IMG/VR virus record: IMGVR_UViG_3300036985_004568
Location: 1-64,000 of that record
DNA: 64,000 bases
Reading direction: 5' to 3' (one strand)
Source of the DNA: a virus
Shown: one piece after another, positions 44,724 through 51,296 of the stretch
How positions within the stretch are numbered: position 1 is the first letter of the stretch
Layout: every line of letters starts with the position of its first letter
The notes under the pieces: generated by a model
What the model was told of the DNA's origin: nothing
The model's database searches: none
Seen by the model: the letters and a program-made list of their open reading frames with translations, nothing else
Program-made: the position numbers and the translations under genes

Positions 44724-45774
44724 AGAAACCCAAATATTAAAGAAATTATTAGAAGACGGAAAGACTCTTCGTGAATGTGCCAATGTTATAAGTAGGCCCT
44801 ATAGTAGTGTTGAACACAAAAGTAGGGAACTACAATTTACCAAACCTGCCGTTCAATTAACAGGGACGATGAAGGACAAGGGCCTTTCTATTAAAATAAT
44901 TCAGACTTTAAAAGATAATTTACGAGGAGTTACCCCATATGTTGCAGCAACTCCTGCATATACTAAAGGGGATACTTTAGTAATACAACTTTCGGATCTC
45001 CATGCTGGTAAGATCGTTAAGGAACAAGATGGTTCTATTAAGTATGACGAGCATGTATTTAGAGTAAGGATTAATTGTCTATTTACACAGATACTTAAAC
45101 TATTGGATAATAATATCACCAAAAGTGTTAAGATCACAAATGTTGTTATATTATCTACTGGGGACCAAGCTAATGGTGAGGGCATCTATGCTACACAGGC
45201 TTATGAACAGGAAATGGCTCCACCCCACCAGGTTATGTTGGTTGTTGAAGTTATTCAGAAATTAATAGTATCTTTACTAGCTAGAAAATTAAATGTTAGT
45301 TTTTACGGAGTTAAAGGTAATCACGGTAGAACTGGTAAAGATATGGATACAACCTCAAACTGGGATTTAATGATATATATGATCCTAGATTTTTGGTCAA
45401 AACAAGTATTAAAGAACCCAAATCTTACAATTAAGTATGCTGAAACAGACTACATGACCTTAGCAATTAGAGGCCATAGGTATCTTATAAGGCACGTTGC
45501 CCCTGAACAGTCAGATAGCCCTTCAGGAAGAGTTAAATTTAATGAGTGGGCTAGAATGCACGGAGTTGAGGCAATAGTATATGGCCATTTCCACCATTTT
45601 GGTCTAAATGATTGTGATGGAGTACGTATTTTTAGGGGGGGATGTGTCCCTGGAGGAGATGCCCTATCAGAACAGATGGCTAAAAGCTCAAATCCTATTC
45701 AGTTGATTTGGGGAGTAAATGAAGCAAGGGTAAGTACATTTTTCTATGCAGTTGACTTGGGAGGGGAAAAATAA
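44701..45774 (+). CDS. Metallophosphoesterase with N-terminal HTH
   Basis: 357 residues. Residues 1-45 form a Myb/HTH-like region (W-T-S-K-E-T-Q-I-L-K-K-L-L-E, R-E-C-A-N-V-I). The phosphoesterase has L-S-D-L-H-A-G-K near residue 98, S-T-G-D-Q-A-N near 150, V-K-G-N-H-G-R near 202, and Y-G-H-F-H-H-F-G near 295. Such proteins occur in many phages and are usually annotated as DNA-repair-type exonucleases. DNA targeting by the HTH is plausible. Confidence 0.78.
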   Translation: MPTKWTSKETQILKKLLEDGKTLRECANVISRPYSSVEHKSRELQFTKPAVQLTGTMKDKGLSIKIIQTLKDNLRGVTPYVAATPAYTKGDTLVIQLSDLHAGKIVKEQDGSIKYDEHVFRVRINCLFTQILKLLDNNITKSVKITNVVILSTGDQANGEGIYATQAYEQEMAPPHQVMLVVEVIQKLIVSLLARKLNVSFYGVKGNHGRTGKDMDTTSNWDLMIYMILDFWSKQVLKNPNLTIKYAETDYMTLAIRGHRYLIRHVAPEQSDSPSGRVKFNEWARMHGVEAIVYGHFHHFGLNDCDGVRIFRGGCVPGGDALSEQMAKSSNPIQLIWGVNEARVSTFFYAVDLGGEK

Positions 45775-45775
45775 C

Positions 45776-46465
45776 ATGAATAAACTAGAATTGGCTAAAG
45801 TTATTGACCATACAAATCTTAAACCTGAATTAAATCGTAAGGGGATTATAGCCTTACTTAACGAAGCTAAAGAGTATAACTTTATTGCCGTATGTATTCC
45901 GGCAAGTTGGGTATATTTTGCTAAACAACGATTGGCGGGAACTGGGATCCAAGTAGCCACTGTACCCAACTGGGAATCTGGTGGTGGACTATTGAGATTA
46001 AAAGGAGAGTCTGCTTTTGAAGAAGCTGATGCAATTGACTATATTCTTGATATTCATAGGTTTGTTGTTGGTAAGGACTGGCCTAAAACAGCTATGGAAC
46101 TAGAGCAGATAAGGTTAAAGACCCGTGGAGAACTAAAAATAATTATTGAAACCACCGTTATTAGGGCCGTAGCAGAGGAAAAGAAAGAAAGTTATGAGCT
46201 ACTCCTTAAGAAAGCTTGTAAATTAGTACAAGAATCTGGAGCGAACTGGATAAAGACAGATAGTGGCTTATTTATGAGAGATCCAAAGACTGGAATGCAG
46301 GATTTACTCAATGATGTTAAATTAATGAGGCAGTTCTGCACTCTTCCAGTTAAAGCTGCAGGTGGGATAAAGACTAAGGAAGAAGTTGAAAAGTTAGTTG
46401 AATTAGGGGCTACTAGGATTGGAACATCTAGAGGAGTTTCTATAATTCAAAGTGCAAAGGAGTAA
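45776..46465 (+). CDS. deoC: Deoxyribose-phosphate aldolase
   Basis: 229 residues from ATG 45776. I-D-H-T-N-L-K-P near residue 10, W-I-K-T-D-S-G near 158 (Schiff-base lysine), V-K-A-A-G-G-I-K-T near 190 and G-T-S-R-G-V-S-I-I near 212 match the DeoC TIM barrel. Reversibly converts 2-deoxyribose 5-phosphate to acetaldehyde and glyceraldehyde 3-phosphate. In a phage it could burn deoxyribose from degraded host DNA or, in reverse, supply it. Near a deoxyribosyltransferase-like gene and a dNTP-hydrolase-like gene, suggesting a salvage set. Confidence 0.87.
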   Translation: MNKLELAKVIDHTNLKPELNRKGIIALLNEAKEYNFIAVCIPASWVYFAKQRLAGTGIQVATVPNWESGGGLLRLKGESAFEEADAIDYILDIHRFVVGKDWPKTAMELEQIRLKTRGELKIIIETTVIRAVAEEKKESYELLLKKACKLVQESGANWIKTDSGLFMRDPKTGMQDLLNDVKLMRQFCTLPVKAAGGIKTKEEVEKLVELGATRIGTSRGVSIIQSAKE

Positions 46466-46467
46466 AC

Positions 46468-46839
46468 TTGAATAGACTTATGTTGCAAGAGATTTTTGGA
46501 TTTGCCTTAATCCTAACTGGAATTTTAGATGCCATAAAGTACGTAATACAGGCATCTAAGATACGCAAGGAGAAGTCAGCAGAAGCAATGTCCCGGAGAT
46601 TTGTAAATTATGCCATACTCAATGATATAGTAAAATTAGGCTATGGACTGGTTATTAGAGACCTATTCATTATATCCACCTCAGTCCTAGCTTTAGTATG
46701 TATGCTGTACTTATTTTGGACAGTGTACATTTTTTATAGTTATGAGACCTACCCTAGGAGAGTGTACATAAAGCGCCCTAGTTTATGGAAATACACTATT
46801 AATTCAATAGTGCCAAACAATAAAAGAAAACATCTTTAG
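46468..46839 (+). CDS. SemiSWEET/PQ-loop-like membrane protein (candidate)
   Basis: 123 residues from TTG behind AAGGAG. Three hydrophobic helices (residues 7-25, 45-62, 67-92). Y-V-I-Q-A-S-K-I-R-K-E-K-S-A-E-A-M-S at the end of helix 1, Y-G-L-V-I-R-D in helix 2 and a final aromatic run match the SemiSWEET layout (Q-x-x-K-I-x-x-x-K-S-x-x-x-S, then Y-G). Such proteins form dimers that move sugars across the inner membrane. The C-terminal 35 residues are extra. Beside the aldolase, sugar transport is plausible but unproven. Confidence 0.5.
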   Translation: MNRLMLQEIFGFALILTGILDAIKYVIQASKIRKEKSAEAMSRRFVNYAILNDIVKLGYGLVIRDLFIISTSVLALVCMLYLFWTVYIFYSYETYPRRVYIKRPSLWKYTINSIVPNNKRKHL

Positions 46840-46848
46840 GAGTTAAAT

Positions 46849-48438
46849 ATGGCTGATAATAGAGTAGAAAATACCCCTCCCAGTATAGCACCAAAATTAG
46901 AAGCATTAGACTCCCAATTTAAGTTTGTTACTTATTTAATTGGAGCTATGCAGATCACTGCTGAAAAAGATGGTGGTGGGGAAAAGCGAGAAAATCTTGA
47001 TAAAGAACTTCGTTTAAGAAATGTATTTCCAATTAATCCCGTTAAACTAGAGGAATCCAAAACTGGTATGTCCTCAGAAGAGATTACTATTAAGATGAAG
47101 GGCTGGATAGCATCTGGATGTTGGGATAAATTTGGAGAACAAGCCATTAATATTTGGAAGGGACGTGATTATGTTGAAGCCAACGGAAGTCTCAAGCATG
47201 TACCCGGGGACATTGCTTACTGTACAATGTCTAGCTGGATTACTTTTAGGCTTTCTTCTGGCGACCAGCCTTGTATTGCTAACAATACTCCTATTACAAT
47301 GGCTGACTTTTCTACCAAAATGATTCAAGATATTGTTCCTGGAGATAAGATATTAGGATTTGTTAAAAGAAATAGGAAAACCTATTTAACTGAATCTACT
47401 GTTTTTGAGACGTTAGATAGGGGGATAAAAAGTACAGTGCAGTGTTTAGGGCCAAATTCATCCGTATTTGCTACTCCAGATCATCCATTTTTAACACCCA
47501 ATACACGATCTGGTTCAATTTATGCTCCAGTCAAAGATATTGGGACCTGTTTTGCCACAGATTGCAGTCCATTAACTCTAGAATTTATAAAAGGTTGGTT
47601 TTTAGGTTATACACAACATGATGGAAGTATGATAAATACAAAACATGGGGCGGCTTTAACTTTTTTGTCTAATAAGCAAGAAGAGATAAACAAGGTATAT
47701 GAAGTAATGCAGAAATTAGGACTAACACCTACTCCAGTTAAACGAGGTGGATTAAATTACAAATATTGGGTAGTTGGTACGTATAAAAGGTCCGACATTC
47801 TACTTGTACAAAAATGGCAGAATGAACTAACTGGAAAAGTGCAATTAAAAGGTTGGTTAAGTGGGAGTATTGATGCTGATGGTTATTATGAACTTGAGTC
47901 AATAAGGTACACCCAAGCAGAAGTACATAATAGGAATATAGAACAATTTAAAAAAGCACTTGAGTCTATTGGGATCAAGTATTCCCTACAAGTACGCAAT
48001 CGTAAAGGTCTATTTGGATTACGTAGTATTAATGCAACTCCGGAATACACGATTTGTATGCCGAAAAGTGTTGCTTTTACATGTCCCTCCCTATTAGCAT
48101 ATAAACGTTTAAATTTTAAGTATACTATTGATAAGTTACAGGTACCCATAACCACAATACCTGCTGGCAAGTTGCGAGTTTTTGATCTTGCTACCTCAAC
48201 AGGAAATTTTATGGCTAATGGTTTTATCGTACATAATTGTGGTTCTTACATGGAGTGTGGGATCGCTATGGAACACGGTATACCAATCTATCTTATAACG
48301 GATATACCTAAAAAAGAATTAAAGCAAAGTTTACTACAGGCAATATTAGTGACCCAAGGAGAAGTATTCAGGACTGAGAATGAATATTTACTCTTCATAG
48401 ATAAGAAGTATGATTTAAAGAGGAAAAATGCGGATTAG
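46849..48438 (+). CDS. Nucleoside 2-deoxyribosyltransferase-like protein with an intein
   Basis: 529 residues, 207 after removal of an intein at residues 142-463. Extein: Y-L-I-G-A-M-Q near residue 30, D-G-G-G-E-K-R, F-P-I-N-P-V near 60, a S-S-G-D-Q-P/C-G-S-Y-M-E-C-G-I-A motif across the splice site and I-P-I-Y-L-I-T. This is the Rossmann-like plan of deoxyribosyltransferase and related nucleotide hydrolase families, where the S-S-G-x-x-x-E motif holds the catalytic Glu. Probably cleaves or transfers a nucleoside glycosidic bond. Actual activity is unknown. Confidence 0.7.
   Translation: MADNRVENTPPSIAPKLEALDSQFKFVTYLIGAMQITAEKDGGGEKRENLDKELRLRNVFPINPVKLEESKTGMSSEEITIKMKGWIASGCWDKFGEQAINIWKGRDYVEANGSLKHVPGDIAYCTMSSWITFRLSSGDQPCIANNTPITMADFSTKMIQDIVPGDKILGFVKRNRKTYLTESTVFETLDRGIKSTVQCLGPNSSVFATPDHPFLTPNTRSGSIYAPVKDIGTCFATDCSPLTLEFIKGWFLGYTQHDGSMINTKHGAALTFLSNKQEEINKVYEVMQKLGLTPTPVKRGGLNYKYWVVGTYKRSDILLVQKWQNELTGKVQLKGWLSGSIDADGYYELESIRYTQAEVHNRNIEQFKKALESIGIKYSLQVRNRKGLFGLRSINATPEYTICMPKSVAFTCPSLLAYKRLNFKYTIDKLQVPITTIPAGKLRVFDLATSTGNFMANGFIVHNCGSYMECGIAMEHGIPIYLITDIPKKELKQSLLQAILVTQGEVFRTENEYLLFIDKKYDLKRKNAD
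47272..48237 (+). other. Intein in the deoxyribosyltransferase-like protein
   Basis: 322 residues from Cys142 to Asn463, ending F-I-V-H-N before a +1 Cys. Block B is T-P-D-H-P-F-L-T; LAGLIDADG motifs appear as G-W-F-L-G-Y-T-Q-H-D-G-S and S-G-S-I-D-A-D-G-Y, the first weakened. Inserted in the active-site S-S-G-x-x-x-E loop. Confidence 0.88.
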
Positions 48439-48634
48439 TGTATATTTTAAGTGTAAAGGGTGCATGGGGACGGGTTGGGCAACTCCCAATACTCCTTGTC
48501 CTACATGTAAGGGTAAAGGGGAGGCGCTCCACCAATTCATGGATGTTATAAAGGTAATAGAGTTTCCAGATAACACTGAATACGCAGAACTAGTAGTTAA
48601 GGAGAATAATGCACCCAGTACTAGTAGCAATTAG
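48428..48634 (+). CDS. DnaJ-type zinc-finger-like small protein
   Basis: 68 residues overlapping the previous gene by 11 bases. C-K-G-C-M-G-T-G and C-P-T-C-K-G-K-G form a C-x-x-C-x-G-x-G pair exactly like the DnaJ cysteine-rich repeat, in residues 8-33. Small free-standing versions are common in phages; the partner protein is unknown. Overlaps the next gene by 26 bases. Confidence 0.7.
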   Translation: MRISVYFKCKGCMGTGWATPNTPCPTCKGKGEALHQFMDVIKVIEFPDNTEYAELVVKENNAPSTSSN

Positions 48635-48935
48635 TCTTTTCGTAGTAGGGATATTGGAGAACTTCCTAATATCAGTGAATACTGATTTTCGTATTCAGAA
48701 GAGTAGGTGGGGATGCTTTATTACTTCCTTTATTATTGCAGTAACTTGGTGTTATATTGTGGGGACAGTTACTGAAAATCTTACGGTTCTTTGGCTTATT
48801 ACAATTTATTCTATAGGGTATGGTGTAGGGGACGTATTAGGGCTTCATTTTAATAAATACCTGGAGCATATAGTTAAGAAGTATAATCTTAAATTACGCA
48901 AACTTCGTAAGCGTAAACTAAGTAGAAAGAAATAA
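48609..48935 (+). CDS. Membrane protein, DUF2179/UPF0316-like (candidate)
   Basis: 108 residues. Hydrophobic helices near residues 4-20, 36-55 and 63-80, with E-N-F-L-I-S-V-N-T near 17 and Y-S-I-G-Y-G-V-G-D-V-L-G near 70, resembling the membrane part of UPF0316-type proteins (A-Y-A-L-G-x-x-x-G). Very basic C-terminal tail (KLRKLRKRKLSRKK). Function unknown. Confidence 0.5.
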   Translation: MHPVLVAISLFVVGILENFLISVNTDFRIQKSRWGCFITSFIIAVTWCYIVGTVTENLTVLWLITIYSIGYGVGDVLGLHFNKYLEHIVKKYNLKLRKLRKRKLSRKK

Positions 48936-49081
48936 TGGCAGATCATCCCATAGTTGGCGGAGGTGATACGGAGTATTCAAAAAATTATGATAAAATATTC
49001 CGTAAGCCCCTTAAGGTTCGCCTAATAGATAAGTGGAACAGGTTTCTAATTAAGTTATTTCTTGAGAAAAGAAAGGTATAA
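48935..49081 (+). CDS. 48-residue basic protein
   Basis: ATG on the preceding TAA (TAATG), TAA at 49079. Gly-rich start (HPIVGGGDTEY) and a basic amphipathic helix (VRLIDKWNRFLIKLFLEKRK). No family. Fills the gap exactly between two genes. Confidence 0.55.
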   Translation: MADHPIVGGGDTEYSKNYDKIFRKPLKVRLIDKWNRFLIKLFLEKRKV

Positions 49082-49082
49082 T

Positions 49083-49427
49083 ATGTACCGCTATAATACT
49101 ATACGAATTAGTGCTACGGGGTCTATAGAGTCAAGGTTCTTTCCTTATCATATAAATGCTGAGATCATTATGTTAGATTCTAAGCAAAGTACATTAGATA
49201 CAGACATTATAAAGGGCATCCTATCTAAAAACCTCAACTTAAAGAACGGTTCACTAGAGAATATAGCCCGGGTACTAAGTTTAAGATTATCCCGGTACGT
49301 TTTTAAGGCATATCCCTATGTATTAACTATTAAAGTTAAGGTACTTTGTAATGAGGATGGTATTAGCAGTGAAATGGAGCTTTCAGAAGAGGAATTAGTA
49401 ATTGAACAAAACAATGGAGGGTTATAA
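49083..49427 (+). CDS. Phage protein of unknown function
   Basis: 114 residues from ATG 49083; the frame upstream to 49062 lies in the previous gene. Beta strands at both ends (Y-R-Y-N-T-I-R-I-S-A-T-G-S, V-L-T-I-K-V-K-V-L) and an acidic end (E-L-S-E-E-E-L). Not recognised. TAATG overlap with the next gene. Confidence 0.6.
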   Translation: MYRYNTIRISATGSIESRFFPYHINAEIIMLDSKQSTLDTDIIKGILSKNLNLKNGSLENIARVLSLRLSRYVFKAYPYVLTIKVKVLCNEDGISSEMELSEEELVIEQNNGGL

Positions 49428-49642
49428 TGGAATTAGTTGCAATGAATATTCAGAATGCTAGGAATTTGGTATGGATAGGGGTTAATATCGGGATAGGTTT
49501 AACAATGGGGTACATAGTTGTATCTTTCATTGGGGGAATACTGTCTTACTTCACTACTCCTAAAAATAATGATGTAGATACTGAGCGGATGTTCCAGGAA
49601 TTATTAAAGAAAAAGGAAGAAGCCGATAATAAGGGGGAATAG
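49427..49642 (+). CDS. Single-pass membrane protein
   Basis: 71 residues. One hydrophobic helix at residues 14-40 (VWIGVNIGIGLTMGYIVVSFIGGIL), then a short coiled-coil cytoplasmic end (E-L-L-K-K-K-E-E-A). Function unknown. Confidence 0.58.
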   Translation: MELVAMNIQNARNLVWIGVNIGIGLTMGYIVVSFIGGILSYFTTPKNNDVDTERMFQELLKKKEEADNKGE

Positions 49643-49645
49643 ACT

Positions 49646-50035
49646 ATGAAATTTAATAAAGTTAAAGATTCTGGTAAGCGGCAGTCCTTTAAATCCGGGG
49701 CAGTTAGAGATACAGCAGAAGGCAAAGGTAGGTATGACCTATTGCCTACAAGGGCCCTTAGAAGATTAGCAGAGCACTATGAAAATGGCGCAAAGAAGTA
49801 TGGGGATGATAACTGGTTAAAAGGAATACCTCTTAAGCGCATGATGGACTCTGCTCTTCGCCATATGTTTAAAGCGCTAGAGGGAAAAGTAGATGAGGAC
49901 CATTTAACTGCTGCTGCTTGGAATATTGTAGGCATAATCGAATTGCAGGAACGAATTGAAGAGGGAATGTTACCAAAAGAACTTGATAATCTTCCAAAGC
50001 AAAAGAAGGTAGTCAAGGAAAGTGGGAGAGATTAA
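49646..50035 (+). CDS. dATP/dGTP diphosphohydrolase-like protein (MazG/MazZ-like, DUF5664)
   Basis: 129 residues. R-Y-D-L-L-P-T-R-A-L near residue 30, H-Y-E-N-G-A-K-K-Y-G-D-D-N-W near 43-57, S-A-L-R-H-M-F-K-A-L near 70 and E-D-H-L-T-A-A-A-W-N near 84 fit the all-alpha NTP-pyrophosphohydrolase family seen in phages. Would hydrolyse dNTPs to dNMP and pyrophosphate, changing pools in favour of phage DNA synthesis or base modification. No PurZ gene is visible, so 2-aminoadenine DNA is not implied. Confidence 0.78.
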   Translation: MKFNKVKDSGKRQSFKSGAVRDTAEGKGRYDLLPTRALRRLAEHYENGAKKYGDDNWLKGIPLKRMMDSALRHMFKALEGKVDEDHLTAAAWNIVGIIELQERIEEGMLPKELDNLPKQKKVVKESGRD

Positions 50036-50461
50036 ATGTGGAAAAGGACTTATAAGGCTAGAACAAAGAAGAGTTATTTGAATGTGAAAGAGTGCCCCCC
50101 AAAGATTAATGAGGTCATTGGGTACCTATCAATGGACTTTGCTAAGAACAATCTATTGGAAAGGGATGATCTGGCCCAAGATTTATATTTACTCTACTTC
50201 TCCATGCTTAAGAAGCGCCCCGAGTTAGTCAACGCACAACCTGGTTACTTCTTTATTAAATTTAAGTGGTTCTTACTTACTAAATGGAAGAAACGCATTA
50301 AGGACATTTGTAAAGAATGGGATTATAAACTCAGTAAACTTAGGGACTATGATATTCCATTAGATCCAGAAGAACACAACTACTACGCTGAACAGGAGAA
50401 AGAGAAGAAACTCCAACCAAAGGTAAGACTTACTAAGAAGCGTAAACGCTACGGATTCTAG
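50036..50461 (+). CDS. Second sigma-region-2-like transcription factor
   Basis: 141 residues, ATG immediately after the preceding stop. L-L-E-R-D-D-L-A-Q-D-L-Y-L-L-Y near residue 40 and P-G-Y-F-F-I-K-F-K-W-F-L-L-T-K-W-K-K near 64 correspond to sigma regions 2.1-2.2 and 2.3-2.4. Basic C-terminus (K-K-R-K-R-Y). No region 4. Lies directly before the terminase genes, the usual place for a late regulator. Could be the factor for the 16-nt element, or for another class of late promoter. Confidence 0.6.
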   Translation: MWKRTYKARTKKSYLNVKECPPKINEVIGYLSMDFAKNNLLERDDLAQDLYLLYFSMLKKRPELVNAQPGYFFIKFKWFLLTKWKKRIKDICKEWDYKLSKLRDYDIPLDPEEHNYYAEQEKEKKLQPKVRLTKKRKRYGF

Positions 50462-50469
50462 GAGAGACT

Positions 50470-50748
50470 ATGGCACATAATGAAGAGGTGGGTAACGTCG
50501 CTGCATATGAGTCAATGATGGCGCAAGTTAAGGAAGAACTTGGTGATACTATTTTTGTAATCGCGGAATTACTAAGTCATGGTTTAACTAAGCGAAAGGT
50601 GGCTAAGACCCTTAATATACCTTATCCAGAACTAAAACAGAAGGTTTTGCTTTTAAGAAAGTACTTTTCTAAAGAATATCATTTAGTGGGAGGTAAAAGT
50701 GGTGGAAAAAAGAAGCGTAGGACGGCCAAAAAAGGCGGATCAAAGTAA
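50470..50748 (+). CDS. HTH DNA-binding protein
   Basis: 92 residues behind TAGGAGAG. I-A-E-L-L-S-H-G-L-T-K-R-K-V-A-K-T-L-N-I-P-Y-P-E-L-K near residues 31-56 is a helix-turn-helix; the C-terminus is Gly- and Lys-rich (GGKSGGKKKRRTAKKGG). Upstream of the small terminase, it could bind the packaging site or regulate late genes. It overlaps the next gene by 50 bases. Confidence 0.65.
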   Translation: MAHNEEVGNVAAYESMMAQVKEELGDTIFVIAELLSHGLTKRKVAKTLNIPYPELKQKVLLLRKYFSKEYHLVGGKSGGKKKRRTAKKGGSK

Positions 50749-51295
50749 ACGGTTATCAATAGCCCAGGAGTACCTCTTAAAGGGGTTTAAGGACCATGAG
50801 ATAGTAGAAGAGATGGCTAAGTTATTCCCGGGTTATACTACTAATATGCTTGTTAGTGATAAGGAGACTATTACAGCCAACTACATCAAGGCTGTTACGG
50901 AGAATAAATATTTATTGGCCAAGCAAGCAGAAACTATCATGAAGCACTTGGACCAGTTAGATATGATTAAAAAGAAGTTATGGGAGATTGAATCCAAGGC
51001 CAATGGGGACACTAAAGGGCAAATTGAGGCCCTAAAGACCCTATTGACAGAATTGGAACATGAGTCCAAGATATTGAAACTTATTGATACCTCACATAAG
51101 ATTATTAAGAACTACATCCATATTGATAAAATTAATATCTTAATGGAGAAGTTGACTGGAGTTATTAGAGAGTTCGTTCCAGAGGATAAACAACCATATG
51201 CTTTTCAGAGGATTAAGGACATGGGTTCTGTTTTGGACACGGAATGTACAGAGATTGCAGACCAAGTAGAAGCAGAAGAAGAGAAGGGTAGATAA
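50699..51295 (+). CDS. Probable terminase small subunit
   Basis: 198 residues from tandem GTG codons. N-terminal K-R-S-V-G-R-P-K-K basic segment and helix-rich A-Q-E-Y-L-L-K-G-F-K-D-H-E-I-V-E-E-M-A, then a long coiled coil (residues 70-130) and an acidic end. This layout (DNA-binding head, oligomerising coiled coil, acidic end) and its place one base before the large subunit point to TerS. No strict family motif; the start is uncertain. Confidence 0.62.
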   Translation: MVEKRSVGRPKKADQSKRLSIAQEYLLKGFKDHEIVEEMAKLFPGYTTNMLVSDKETITANYIKAVTENKYLLAKQAETIMKHLDQLDMIKKKLWEIESKANGDTKGQIEALKTLLTELEHESKILKLIDTSHKIIKNYIHIDKINILMEKLTGVIREFVPEDKQPYAFQRIKDMGSVLDTECTEIADQVEAEEEKGR

Positions 51296-51296
51296 T

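Noticed and set aside
32044-50035. 2-aminoadenine (Z) DNA pathway from the HD protein and the MazZ-like protein
   Set aside because: No PurZ homologue is visible and the HD protein resembles YhaM-type domains rather than DatZ.
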